NCBI RefSeq assembly: GCF_900101175.1
Contig: NZ_FNFQ01000009.1
Location: 148,396 to 212,395, forward strand
Direction: 5' to 3'
Origin: Stenotrophomonas pavanii
GTDB taxonomy: Bacteria > Pseudomonadota > Gammaproteobacteria > Xanthomonadales > Xanthomonadaceae
Length of the DNA stretch: 64,000 bases
The notes under the pieces: generated by a model
What the model saw: only the letters and a program-made list of their open reading frames with translations
What the model was told of the DNA's origin: nothing
Databases searched by the model: none
Program-made: the position numbers and the translations under genes
Shown: in pieces, positions 1-8,242 of the stretch
Position numbering within the stretch: position 1 is the stretch's first letter
How the letters are laid out: each line of letters opens with the position of its first letter

Positions 1-457
1 GCGGGCCGCGGTCGAACACATCGCCGGCGACGACCAGCGTGTCCTTGCCCAGTGCCCAGCGGTCCTGGGCGTTGATGACCTGGTGGGCACGCAGCAGGCG
101 CACCAGCAGCCCGTACTGGCCATGGATGTCGGACAGCGCGACGATGCGCGGCGCGGCCGGCAGTACGGAAATCGAAGGCGCATTCGGCGCGGCCACATGC
201 ACGGTGTGCTCGTAGCCGCAGCGTGGGGCGATGTCGGTGCCTGCGGTCTGCGTGGCCAGCGTGCGCGATTCGACCCTGTCGGCGCAGATCCATTGGACCT
301 GCAGCTGGTCGCCCTGGCGGAACACATACGGGCCATCGGCCTGCACGTGGTCGGCGGGCGCGGCGACCTCGCGCGCCTGCGTGGCTGTCGCGCAGGCCAG
401 CAGCGGCAGCAGCAGGGCGGTCAGCAGGGAAGGGCGAAAGCGCGGCATCGGCGGCAT
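1..457 (-). CDS. Exported metallophosphoesterase, N-terminal part
   Basis: The gene is cut by the left window edge; only about 152 N-terminal codons are present. The reverse strand encodes a signal peptide (arginines, then a run of Leu/Ala ending near Ala-Thr-Gln-Ala), an unfamiliar stretch of about 90 residues, and then the calcineurin-type phosphoesterase motifs: 'ALSDIHGQY' (metal ligands Asp and His) and 'VVAGDVFDRGP' (GDxxDRG). This supports a periplasmic metal-dependent phosphatase of the Ser/Thr protein phosphatase or Shp type; the substrate is unknown. Two in-frame ATGs at 457 and 448 are possible starts, and neither has a strong ribosome site. The rest of the domain (GNH[E/D] and the later histidines) lies outside the window. 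Confidence 0.8.
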   Translation of the reverse strand, partial: MPPMPRFRPSLLTALLLPLLACATATQAREVAAPADHVQADGPYVFRQGDQLQVQWICADRVESRTLATQTAGTDIAPRCGYEHTVHVAAPNAPSISVLPAAPRIVALSDIHGQYGLLVRLLRAHQVINAQDRWALGKDTLVVAGDVFDRGP

Positions 458-521
458 CCAGCGGCGGAAAGACCCGATGCTAACCGGCGCCGCCGCATCG
501 CGGTGTGCGCGAATGGGCGGG

Positions 522-971
522 TCAGGCGCCGCGCCCGTCGCCCTTGAGTTTGCGCACACGCGTGGCGGCGGCCTGCAGGGCCTGACCGTCGCGCCCGCGC
601 GGCTGCATGTACGGCAGCGGCCGCCGCGTCGCCGATTCGATCAGCTGCGAGTGGGCTTCGCCCGCCCCGAAGCGATGGCGCTCGCCCCATTGGCGCAGCG
701 CCACCAGCAGCGGGAACAGATCCTGGCCCGCGTGAGTGAGCACGTATTCCTGGTAGGCCGAGCCATCGGAGGCCGGCTGCAGTTGCAGGATGCCGGCCTC
801 GACCAGTTTGCGCAGGCGATCACTGAGGATGTTGCGTGCCGCGCCGACGCTTCGCTGGAAATCGCCGAAGCGGGTGATGCCGTCGAACGCGTCGCGGATC
901 ACCAGCAATGCCCAGCGGTCACCAAGCAGGTCGGCACTGCGGGCGACGGGGCAGGGGCTGTCGGCGTGCAT
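522..971 (-). CDS. HxlR-family winged-helix regulator
   Basis: The product is 149 aa from the ATG at 971, preceded by GGAGA; an upstream in-frame ATG at 1025 would run through the operator region and is less likely. The N-terminus 'CPVARSADLLGDRWALLVIRDAFDGITRFGDFQRS' region is typical of HxlR/DUF24 regulators, with the helix-turn-helix at about residues 15-75 ('RNILSDRLRKLVEAGIL') and the wing after it. A single Cys near residue 7 is kept, as in redox- or electrophile-sensing members of this family. It is divergent from an MFS exporter at 1059 and shares an 87-bp intergenic region with two palindromic sites, so it probably represses itself and the exporter. The inducer is not visible. Confidence 0.85.
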   Translation of the reverse strand: MHADSPCPVARSADLLGDRWALLVIRDAFDGITRFGDFQRSVGAARNILSDRLRKLVEAGILQLQPASDGSAYQEYVLTHAGQDLFPLLVALRQWGERHRFGAGEAHSQLIESATRRPLPYMQPRGRDGQALQAAATRVRKLKGDGRGA

Positions 972-1058
972 GGCGGTCTCCGTTCTATGTGGTTGCAGTT
1001 TAAAACCAATGGAGCTAGCCTGCATCGGGTTTCAATATGCAACCAGTTCGTGAATGCC
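972..1058. promoter_or_regulatory. Divergent promoter with two HxlR-type operators
   Basis: Two 17-bp imperfect palindromes, GGTTGCAGTTTAAAACC (991-1007) and GGTTTCAATATGCAACC (1028-1044), share the form GGTT-N9-AACC. The second, read on the other strand, matches the first at 14 of 17 positions. Their centres are 37 bp apart, between the starts of the HxlR gene and the MFS gene. Dimeric winged-helix regulators bind such sites; assigning them to the adjacent HxlR protein is an inference. Confidence 0.55.
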
Positions 1059-2264
1059 ATGCCGATTCCCCGCTCCCTGCTGGTCCTGCTCGCGGTGGCC
1101 GCCGGTGCCAGCGTCGCCAATGTCTATTACGCGCAGCCACTGCTGGATCGGCTGGCACAGGCGTTCGCGCTGGAGCGGGCGGCAGCGGGTGCCGTGCTGG
1201 CGGCCACCCAGGCCGGCAGTGTGCTGGCACTGCTGGGCGTGTTGCCGCTGGCTGATCGAGGGGACCGGCGGCGCCTGTTGCGCGTGCAGCTGGCGGCACT
1301 GGTGGCCGCGCTGCTGTGGCTGGCGGCGGCACGCACGGCCAGTTGGCTGTTGTCGGGCATGCTGCTGGTCGGGTTGTTGGGGACCGCGCTGACCCAGGGC
1401 TTGATCGCCTGCACGGCGGCGATGGCAGCGCCCGCGCAGCGCGGGCGCGTGGTGGGCACGGTGCAGGGTGGCGTGTTCATCGGGCTGCTGCTTGCGCGGG
1501 TGCTGTCCGGCAGCGTGGCGGCCATTGCCGGCTGGCAAGCGGTCTATCTGCTGTCGGCAACGGTGATGGCGGCGCTGGCCGTGCTGCTGTGGCGGCGCCT
1601 GCCGGCCGTGCCGGTACCGGCGGTGCCTCCGCGTTGGGGCGAGCTGCTGGGCTCGATGCTGGGCATGCTGCGCGAGGACCGGACGCTGCGCGAGCGCGGT
1701 CCACTGGCGCTGCTGCTGTTTGCCGGGCTCAATGTGTTCTGGGCGGCGGCACCCTTGCCGCTGTCGGCACCGCCGCTGCAGTGGTCGACGGCGGCCATCG
1801 GTGCGCTCGGTTTGGCCGGGGTGGCCGGTGCGTTGATGGCGGCGCGGGTCGGGCACTGGATGGACCGCGGCCTCGTGCATCGGGTCAGCGTTGGCGCGTT
1901 GCTGTTGATGCTGGTCGCGTGGTGGCCGCTGCTGGGGTTGCCGCAGTCGCTGCCGTGGCTGCTGCTGGGCGTGATCGTGCTCGACCTCGGCGGCCAGGCG
2001 TTGCATGTATCGAACCAGGCGCTGCTGCTGCGTGCACCGGGTGAGCAGCACGGACGCCTGGTGGCGCTGTACATGCTGTTCTACGCAGTGGGCAGCGGCG
2101 CCGGCGCGGCGGCCGGGCCCTGGATGCAGGCCCGGCATGGCTGGCCTGCGGTGTGCCTGCTGGGTGCCGGCATCGCGGCGCTCGCCCTGCTGTGGTGGGC
2201 AGCGTGGCGGGTGGGGGCGGTGAAAGCAGCGGCTGGCGCGCGAACCGGTAGAGTCGACTGTTAG
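1059..2264 (+). CDS. MFS efflux transporter
   Basis: The protein has 401 aa with about 12 hydrophobic segments and no extra domains. The start is the ATG at 1059 ('MPIPRSLLVLL'); upstream in-frame sequence is non-coding and lies under the divergent regulator. It has the MFS motif A remnant in the loop between segments 2 and 3 ('PLADRGDRRRLL') and resembles the AraJ/YnfM group of small-molecule exporters. Control by the divergent HxlR regulator is likely. The last five codons (G-R-V-D-C) and the TAG stop are supplied by a SMAG repeat that begins at 2248, so the native C-terminus was probably replaced when the repeat arrived. The substrate cannot be told. Confidence 0.85.
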   Translation: MPIPRSLLVLLAVAAGASVANVYYAQPLLDRLAQAFALERAAAGAVLAATQAGSVLALLGVLPLADRGDRRRLLRVQLAALVAALLWLAAARTASWLLSGMLLVGLLGTALTQGLIACTAAMAAPAQRGRVVGTVQGGVFIGLLLARVLSGSVAAIAGWQAVYLLSATVMAALAVLLWRRLPAVPVPAVPPRWGELLGSMLGMLREDRTLRERGPLALLLFAGLNVFWAAAPLPLSAPPLQWSTAAIGALGLAGVAGALMAARVGHWMDRGLVHRVSVGALLLMLVAWWPLLGLPQSLPWLLLGVIVLDLGGQALHVSNQALLLRAPGEQHGRLVALYMLFYAVGSGAGAAAGPWMQARHGWPAVCLLGAGIAALALLWWAAWRVGAVKAAAGARTGRVDC

Positions 2265-2335
2265 TCGACTGCTCTTCGTTCCGACGGCGAAAAGCTCCGC
2301 GCTGCGCGCGATAGCCGACTGGCAGTCGACTCTAC
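2248..2335. repeat. SMAG repeat dimer (GTCGACT subtype)
   Basis: The element opens with GTAGAGTCGACTGTTAGTCG and closes with the inverted copy ending in ACTCTAC. It is two GTAG-headed hairpins facing each other, the dimeric form of the S. maltophilia SMAG (REP) family. It overlaps the 3' end of the MFS gene and lies before the convergent end of the diguanylate cyclase gene. Confidence 0.85.
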
Positions 2336-2359
2336 ACCTGGGTTGCCGTCCGCGTCGGG

Positions 2360-3775
2360 CTACCGCTGCAATGCCCGCCGTCCCGGGGCGTCCTGCAAGG
2401 CTTCGCTGGCTACCACCACGCGGTTGCGGCCGCTGCGCTTGGCCTCGTACATCGCTGCGTCGGCCCGTGCCATCAGCCGCTCGTAGTCCGGATGGCCGTC
2501 ATGGCCAGCCACGCCGATACTGGCGGTCAGTGCCAGCACCTGGCCATTGGCCAGCGCAACGGGCGATTGTGCGATCTGCCGGCGCAGGCTCTCGGCGATC
2601 ACGGTCGCCTGCGATTCGCTCGCCGCCACCAGCACCACCACGAACTCCTCGCCGCCATAGCGGAACAGGTAGTCGCTGCCGCGTGTCAGCTGGCCGAGCA
2701 GACCAGCCACGTGCTGCAATGCGCGGTCGCCGGCATCGTGGCCGTGGCCATCGTTGATCGCCTTGAAATGATCCAGGTCGAGCAGCAGCAGCGAGAACGG
2801 CGTGCGGTTGCGCGTGGCCAGCTCGATCTCCCTGCGCAGGACCGTGGGCAGGAAGCGGCGGTTGAGCAGGTTGGTCAGTGCGTCGCTGCCGGCGTCCAGT
2901 TCGCCGATGCGCTCGAACAGCAGCGTCATCAGGGTGCGAATGGCCGCCAGGTCCTCGCGGATGGCAGGCAGCACCGCCAGGCGCTGCGCCGGCTCATCGC
3001 TGCGTGCACGCTGGAGATGGCTGTCGATGCGGGACATCAACTGGCCGACCTGCTGGGTCTCGCTGCTCTCGCCGAAACTGGGAATCCCCTTGTGGGTGAA
3101 CCACAGGCCGAATTCCGAGGTGGCCAGGCGGGCGCTGTCACTGGCCTGCACATGGCCTGCCAGCGCGTAAAGTAGGGTGTTCTCCCAGTCCAGCAGCAGC
3201 GCACGCTGGCGCTCGCGTTCGGCGCCGACGTTCTGCACCAGAGAGAACAGGCGGTATGCCGCATCGGCACGGGTCGAGCGCTCGCGTGCATGGGTGTACG
3301 CCAGGGTCATGCCTTCCATGGCGATGTCCATGATCGCGCTGAGGCAGTCGATGGCGGCGAACGCGGTGGCACTGTCGGGCGCGTCGTCGCGCAGGCGCAC
3401 GAACAGGTCGTGCTTGAGCACGCGCGCGCCGCGGGTGACCAGGTCGACCGGAATGCCGACCCGGGCATGCACATCGCCGATCACCCGTTGCGAGGCAACC
3501 GCGCTGGCAATGCCGTCGGCACCCGTGGTCAGCAGCTGCACCAGCCAGCGCTGCATGGCCGGCTGCAGGCGCTGCTTGACCTGGTCGTGGGACAGGAAGC
3601 GGCGCGCGCGCGGGTCCTGCAACAGGACGTCATAGAAGCGCTGGGCCAGCGCAGGGGGCGCATCGGCAGCGGCGGCGTGCAGCAGCGCGGTGGCGGTGGG
3701 GCCGGCCTGCAGCAGGCACTGCTGCCAGGCGTCGGCCAGCGGCTGGCTGGCGTCGTCCAGTTGGGGTGTTTCCAC
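2360..3775 (-). CDS. Globin-coupled diguanylate cyclase
   Basis: A GTG start at 3775 gives 471 aa; longer in-frame versions extend through non-coding sequence. Residues about 10-165 look like the haem-binding globin sensor domain of DosC/DgcO-type proteins: the stretch around 'GDVHARVGIPVDLVTRGARVLK' matches that family, with His103 as likely proximal haem ligand. A helical linker follows, then a GGDEF domain with an intact GGEEF active site at 374-378. A product-inhibition RxxD site (RGSD, 365-368) lies five residues before it. It should make c-di-GMP from GTP in the cytoplasm in response to O2 or another haem ligand. It is divergent from a FepA-type receptor. Confidence 0.88.
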   Translation of the reverse strand: METPQLDDASQPLADAWQQCLLQAGPTATALLHAAAADAPPALAQRFYDVLLQDPRARRFLSHDQVKQRLQPAMQRWLVQLLTTGADGIASAVASQRVIGDVHARVGIPVDLVTRGARVLKHDLFVRLRDDAPDSATAFAAIDCLSAIMDIAMEGMTLAYTHARERSTRADAAYRLFSLVQNVGAERERQRALLLDWENTLLYALAGHVQASDSARLATSEFGLWFTHKGIPSFGESSETQQVGQLMSRIDSHLQRARSDEPAQRLAVLPAIREDLAAIRTLMTLLFERIGELDAGSDALTNLLNRRFLPTVLRREIELATRNRTPFSLLLLDLDHFKAINDGHGHDAGDRALQHVAGLLGQLTRGSDYLFRYGGEEFVVVLVAASESQATVIAESLRRQIAQSPVALANGQVLALTASIGVAGHDGHPDYERLMARADAAMYEAKRSGRNRVVVASEALQDAPGRRALQR

Positions 3776-3922
3776 GTCGTTCTCTGACTGCGTACGGCAA
3801 ACCACCGATATCGGCCGGGCTGGCGTGCGGTTGATGGCGGGTTGGCCCGCCAGTTTAAGCGTGATGCAGGCGCGTGCCGTGCGCGCAGCACATCGGCATC
3901 GCCGCTGCAATGAGTGAACGCA

Positions 3923-3941
3923 TTTGAGAATCACTCGCATT
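3923..3941 (+). promoter_or_regulatory. Fur box upstream of the FepA-type receptor
   Basis: TTTGAGAATCACTCGCATT matches the classical Fur-box form AATGAGAATCATTCTCATT at 15 of 19 positions. It lies 122 bp before the receptor start and in the divergent region shared with the globin-coupled cyclase. Iron-dependent repression of the receptor is expected; an effect on the cyclase is possible. Confidence 0.6.
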
Positions 3942-4062
3942 GATGGGACAATGCGCGCACGGATCGGGCCGCAGGCGACTGCAGCGACGCTCCGCCTCCC
4001 TCCTCGTCGTTGCCTCAAGCCCTTTGCCAGAGGCCCCGTTGCCCTGCCAGAAGGTCCAGATC

Positions 4063-6312
4063 ATGTCTCCTGCCGTTGTCCTTTCGCCGCGCCCGCTGGC
4101 GCTCGCCGTTGCCGCGTTGCTGGCCGGCAGTGCCATGGCCGCCCACGCGGAAACAGACGCTACCGATATCGATACCGTGCATGTCACCGCTTCGCAGATT
4201 GCCCGCCAGGCGTTGGGCACCTCGACCATCACCGCCGAGGACATCGCCCGGCGCCCACCGGCCAACGACATCGCCGAACTGCTGCGGACCATGCCGGGCG
4301 TCAACCTCACCGGCAACAGCGCCTCGGGCCAGTACGGCAACAACCGCCAGATCGACCTGCGCGGCATGGGCCCGGAGAACACCCTGATCCTGGTCGATGG
4401 CAAGCGCATCGGCGCGCGCGATGCCGTGCGCATGGGCCGCAGTGGCGAACGCAATACGCGCGGCGATACCAACTGGGTGCCGGCGGAAATGATCGAGCGC
4501 ATCGAAGTGCTGCGCGGCCCGGCGGCGGCACGCTATGGTTCCGGTGCGTCCGGCGGCGTGGTCAACATCATCACCAAGCGCCCGACCGGCGACCTGACCG
4601 GCGCGGTCGACCTGTATGGCCTGGTGCCCGAGCACAGCGCCGAAGGCGGCAGCGAGCGCGTCGGCCTGCAGCTGAGCGGGCCGATGACCGATACCCTGTC
4701 GTTCCGCCTGTACGGCAACCTCAACAGGACCGACGCCGACTCACTGGACCTCAACCGCCAGTACGCGACCAACCCGAACGCGGTGCCGCCGGCTGGCCGC
4801 GAGGGCGTCAAGAACCGCGACGTCAACGCGTTGCTGCGCTGGGACGTGACCGCCGACCAGGTGGTGGAGTTCGAAGCCGGCACCAGCCGCCAGGGCAACA
4901 TCTATGCCGGTGACCGCGCGGTCAGCACCACCGGTACCTCGACCGGCGTTGACCTGGCGGCGCTGGCCGAAGGCGAAGCGGAGACCAACCGCATGTACCG
5001 CACCACCGGCGCGATCACCCATCGTGGGCGCTGGGGCGACGTGACCTCGCGGGTGACGGCTGCGGTGGAGGCGGTCAACAACTCGCGCATCAACGAAGGC
5101 CTGGCCGGTGGCCCGGAGGGCAGCTTCAACGGCACCGACTGGTCGACCTCGCGCCTGCGCAACTACCAGCTGGATGGCGAAGTGAGTTTCCCGACCACGC
5201 TGGGCGGCGCCGAGAACGTCTGGACGCTCGGCTTCGAGTACCTGGACAGCCGCTTGACCGATCCCTATTCGATGAGCCAGTCCAGCAGCAGCGGCGGCGG
5301 CATCCCGGGGCTGTCGGCCGATCGTGCGCGTGGCAAGGCCGACGCGCAGACCACCGCGGTGTTCGTGGAAGACAACATCTACCTGGGCGAGCGCTGGATC
5401 GTCACCCCGGGCCTGCGCTTCGACCACCACAGCCAGTTCGGCAACAACACCAGCCCCAGCCTCAATGCGCAGTTCCGCATCAGCGGCGACTGGGTGGTGA
5501 AGGGCGGTATCGCCCGTGCATTCAAGGCGCCGAACCTGTACCAGTCCAATCCGGACTATCTGTACTACACCCGTGGCAATGGCTGCCCGAATGCACTGCC
5601 GAGCCTGGGCGCCGGCTGCTACATGCGCGGCAATGCGGACCTGAAGGCGGAAACCAGCCTGAACAAGGAACTGGGCGTCGAGTGGGCACCGCAGAGCGGC
5701 TGGCAGGCGTCGTTGACCTACTTCCACAACGACTACAAGGACAAGATCCAGGCCGGTTACACCCAGATCGGGCTGACCGCCGACACCAAGGGCCGCATCT
5801 TCCGCTGGGAGAATGCGCCGAAGGCGATCGTGCAGGGCCTGGAAGGCAACCTGGTGATCCCGTTGCTGGGCGAGCAGGGCAGCCGCCTGAAGTGGAGCAA
5901 CAACTTCACCTACATGGTGGAGAACGAGAACAAGACCACGCGCCAGCCGCTGTCGGTGATTCCGAAGTACACGATCAACACCATGCTGGACTGGCAGGCC
6001 ACCGACAGGCTGTCGCTGCTGCTGACCGGCACGTTCTACGGCAAGCAGGAACCGGCCACCGCCAACATCAACAATGATCCGCGCTGCACCGGCAGCTGCG
6101 ATCCCTCGATCGCGCTGCAGGACCGGGGTGCCTACAACATCTGGGGCGTGAGCGCCCGCTACAGGGTGACCGGGACCGTCAGCTTCGGCTTCGGCGTCAA
6201 CAACCTGGCCGACAAGCGCCTGTTCCGCGAGGCCAACAGCAGCGATGCTGGCGCGGCGACCTACAACGAGCCCGGCCGCGCCTACTGGGCCAGCCTGCGC
6301 TTCGGGTTCTGA
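4063..6312 (+). CDS. fepA: TonB-dependent catecholate siderophore receptor, FepA type
   Basis: The 749-aa outer-membrane receptor starts at the ATG at 4063, which begins a signal peptide ending near 'AMAAHA'. The plug domain follows ('TMPGVNLTG', 'DLRGMGPENTLILVDGKR', 'EMIERIEVLRGPAAARYG', 'GGVVNIITKR'). The stretch around 'LYGNLNRTDADS', 'PAGREGV' and 'SRQGNIYAGD' matches E. coli FepA closely, as does the C-terminal 'TYNEPGRAYWASLRFGF', which ends in the aromatic residue used by the Bam machine. It should import ferric catecholate siderophores (enterobactin-like) using TonB energy. A Fur box lies upstream. A perfect 14-bp hairpin follows the stop. Whether the ligand is endogenous or a xenosiderophore is not visible here. 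Confidence 0.88.
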   Translation: MSPAVVLSPRPLALAVAALLAGSAMAAHAETDATDIDTVHVTASQIARQALGTSTITAEDIARRPPANDIAELLRTMPGVNLTGNSASGQYGNNRQIDLRGMGPENTLILVDGKRIGARDAVRMGRSGERNTRGDTNWVPAEMIERIEVLRGPAAARYGSGASGGVVNIITKRPTGDLTGAVDLYGLVPEHSAEGGSERVGLQLSGPMTDTLSFRLYGNLNRTDADSLDLNRQYATNPNAVPPAGREGVKNRDVNALLRWDVTADQVVEFEAGTSRQGNIYAGDRAVSTTGTSTGVDLAALAEGEAETNRMYRTTGAITHRGRWGDVTSRVTAAVEAVNNSRINEGLAGGPEGSFNGTDWSTSRLRNYQLDGEVSFPTTLGGAENVWTLGFEYLDSRLTDPYSMSQSSSSGGGIPGLSADRARGKADAQTTAVFVEDNIYLGERWIVTPGLRFDHHSQFGNNTSPSLNAQFRISGDWVVKGGIARAFKAPNLYQSNPDYLYYTRGNGCPNALPSLGAGCYMRGNADLKAETSLNKELGVEWAPQSGWQASLTYFHNDYKDKIQAGYTQIGLTADTKGRIFRWENAPKAIVQGLEGNLVIPLLGEQGSRLKWSNNFTYMVENENKTTRQPLSVIPKYTINTMLDWQATDRLSLLLTGTFYGKQEPATANINNDPRCTGSCDPSIALQDRGAYNIWGVSARYRVTGTVSFGFGVNNLADKRLFREANSSDAGAATYNEPGRAYWASLRFGF

Positions 6313-6333
6313 GCATACGCAAGCGCAGATCCG

Positions 6334-6366
6334 CCGGTGCCGCCGGGTCCTGCCCGGCGGCACCGG
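6334..6366 (+). terminator. Strong hairpin after fepA
   Basis: A perfect 14-bp inverted repeat (CCGGTGCCGCCGGG / CCCGGCGGCACCGG) with a 5-nt loop starts 22 bp after the fepA stop. There is no T-run after it, so it may act as a weak or Rho-assisted terminator or as an RNA-stabilising stem. Confidence 0.5.
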
Positions 6367-6455
6367 TGCTGCACGCCTGCAATGTTATAAACACCGTAAT
6401 AGTCTCCCCCGCCAGCACGGCGTAGCCTGCACCGCATCGCAAAGGAGCTGTTGCC

Positions 6456-7436
6456 ATGGGCCACGACCACGATCACCTGCCGTCCCAGATCCGCCACGAG
6501 AAACCCTTGTGGTGGGCGCTCGGCCTGACCTCCACCTTCCTCGTCGTCGAGGTGGTGGGCGCGTTCTGGACCAACAGCCTGGCGCTGCTGTCCGACGCGG
6601 CACACATGGCCACCGACGCGCTGGCGCTGATGATCGCGCTGGTTGCGGTGCGGCTGAGCCGGCGCCCACCCGATGCGCGCCGCACCTACGGCTATGCACG
6701 GCTGGAGGCGCTGGGCGCGATGATCAACGGTGCCATGCTGTTCGTGGTCGCCGCCTACATCCTGTGGGAAGCGGTCGGCCGTTTTCGCCAGCCGCAGGAG
6801 ATCGCGTCCTCCGGCATGCTGGTGATCGCGGCCGTCGGTCTGGTCATCAACCTGATCTCGATGCGCCTGCTGCAGGCCGGCAGTGGCGAGAGCCTCAACG
6901 TGAAGGGCGCCTACCTGGAAGTGTGGGCGGACATGCTCGGTTCGGTGGCGGTGATTGCCGGCGCATTGTTGATCAAGTGGACGGGCTGGAAGCCGATCGA
7001 TCCGATCCTGGCGGTACTGATCGGGCTATGGGTACTGCCGCGCACCTACGTGTTGATGCGCGAGGCGATCAACGTGCTGCTGGAAGGCGTGCCCAAGGGC
7101 ATGGACGTGGCCAAGGTGCGCGACAGCCTGTCCGGCCATGCCGCGGTGATGGACGTGCATGACCTGCATGTGTGGGCGCTGGCCTCGAGCACGCCGGCGC
7201 TGACCGCGCACATCGTGATGCGCGACGGCACCGATGCCGATGTGCTGCGCCGCGAGCTGGGCGGGCGCCTGCACGATGACTTCGGCATCGAACACGTGAC
7301 GCTGCAGATCGAAGCGGACCACTGTGGTGAAGCCTGCGCTGGACCGGCGTCGGCCAAGGGCGGCGCGCAGCAGGGCCATGAAGGCCACGACCACGGCGAG
7401 GATGCGCAGGGCCATCGCGGCCACGTGCATCGTTGA
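6456..7436 (+). CDS. Cation diffusion facilitator, zinc-exporter type
   Basis: The product is 326 aa, start ATG 6456 after AAGGAG. A short His-rich N-terminus (GHDHDHL) leads into six transmembrane segments. The metal-binding motifs of Zn2+/H+ antiporters are present: 'SDAAHMATDALAL' in TM2 (HxxxD) and 'YLEVWADMLGS' in TM5; the latter reads E-x3-D rather than the usual H-x3-D, a change worth noting. The cytoplasmic domain carries 'DVHDLHVWAL'. The C-terminus is again His/Asp-rich (GHEGHDHGED). It should export Zn2+ (possibly Co2+/Cd2+) across the inner membrane. The upstream region has AATGTTATAA at 6381-6390, resembling one half of a Zur site. The gene ends in a terminator shared with the convergent nfi. 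Confidence 0.88.
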   Translation: MGHDHDHLPSQIRHEKPLWWALGLTSTFLVVEVVGAFWTNSLALLSDAAHMATDALALMIALVAVRLSRRPPDARRTYGYARLEALGAMINGAMLFVVAAYILWEAVGRFRQPQEIASSGMLVIAAVGLVINLISMRLLQAGSGESLNVKGAYLEVWADMLGSVAVIAGALLIKWTGWKPIDPILAVLIGLWVLPRTYVLMREAINVLLEGVPKGMDVAKVRDSLSGHAAVMDVHDLHVWALASSTPALTAHIVMRDGTDADVLRRELGGRLHDDFGIEHVTLQIEADHCGEACAGPASAKGGAQQGHEGHDHGEDAQGHRGHVHR

Positions 7437-7449
7437 ATGAAAATGAAGG

Positions 7450-7474
7450 CCGCACCGGGGAATGCCCGGTGCGG
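7450..7474. terminator. Bidirectional terminator between the CDF gene and nfi
   Basis: A perfect 10-bp stem (CCGCACCGGG / CCCGGTGCGG) with loop GAATG sits in the 38-bp gap between the two convergent genes and directly abuts the nfi stop codon. Confidence 0.6.
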
Positions 7475-8149
7475 TCATTCGTCGCGTCGCGAGGCCAGCC
7501 GATCCGCCAGCCGGGTCGGCTCCGGCAGCCGGTAGCCGCGCAGCGTGCGCTGCACCCAGTCCAGCGCGGTATCGGCACTGACCCGATGGCCACCGGCCAC
7601 GAACAGCGGCTTGCAGCGCACCTTGCTGCGCAGCACCCAGCCCAGTTGTTCGTCGCCATCCTGCAGCGGCGCATGTGCACCCGCCTCGGCGCCCGGTTCG
7701 ACGAACCGCCCCACCAGCTTCGACTTCGCTACCCCGATGCTCGGCAGGTCGGTGACCACGCCCAGATGCGCGGCCACGCCCAGCCTGCGCGGATGGCTGA
7801 TGCCGTGGCCATCGACGAACACCAGGTCCGGCACACGTGGCAGCAGCGCCAGTGCGGCCAGCAGTGCCGGCAGCTCGCGGAAGCTGAGCAGGCCGGGGAT
7901 GTAGGGCATCACCGTGGGGATGCGCGCGATCTCCTGCGCCACGGGCTTCAGCGTCTCCGCGTCCAGCAGTACCGCCGCGGCGCGGGTGATGGCGCCGTTG
8001 TCCTCGAAGCCGACATCCATCCCGGCCAGCCAGCGCACGTTGCGTGGCAGGCGGTCCTGGCGCTCCACGCGGCCTGCCAGTTGCAGCTGCTGCGCACGGG
8101 CGGCAGCGACGCTGCCTTCCCAGCGTCCGGGGTCGATCACCGTATTCAT
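7475..8149 (-). CDS. nfi: Endonuclease V (deoxyinosine 3' endonuclease)
   Basis: The 224-aa protein is full length for EndoV. It has the catalytic motifs 'LAGMDVGF' (Asp45), '[12 protein letters not shown]' (Glu92, with the PYIP wedge that recognises the lesion) and '[16 protein letters not shown]' (Asp113), followed by '[10 protein letters not shown]'. It nicks DNA one base 3' of deoxyinosine and other deaminated purines and so starts repair of nitrosative deamination. It is convergent with the CDF gene and divergent from gpmA. There is nothing unusual in the sequence. Confidence 0.95.
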   Translation of the reverse strand: MNTVIDPGRWEGSVAAARAQQLQLAGRVERQDRLPRNVRWLAGMDVGFEDNGAITRAAAVLLDAETLKPVAQEIARIPTVMPYIPGLLSFRELPALLAALALLPRVPDLVFVDGHGISHPRRLGVAAHLGVVTDLPSIGVAKSKLVGRFVEPGAEAGAHAPLQDGDEQLGWVLRSKVRCKPLFVAGGHRVSADTALDWVQRTLRGYRLPEPTRLADRLASRRDE

Positions 8150-8242
8150 GGGTCACAGCATCGCACGGGCGGCGCCACGGCCCGGTGAGCGGCGGCCGGG
8201 CTACAATGGCGGCCTGCCTTTCCTCGCGTTGGAGACCCTGCA

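Noticed and set aside
231..1058. N-terminal extension of the MFS exporter through the HxlR gene
   Set aside because: The extension is antisense to the HxlR gene and crosses the operators. The conserved MFS start is at 1059.
6381..6404. Complete Zur box before the CDF gene
   Set aside because: Only the left half fits; the right half does not pair at the expected spacing. It is kept only as a speculative half site.
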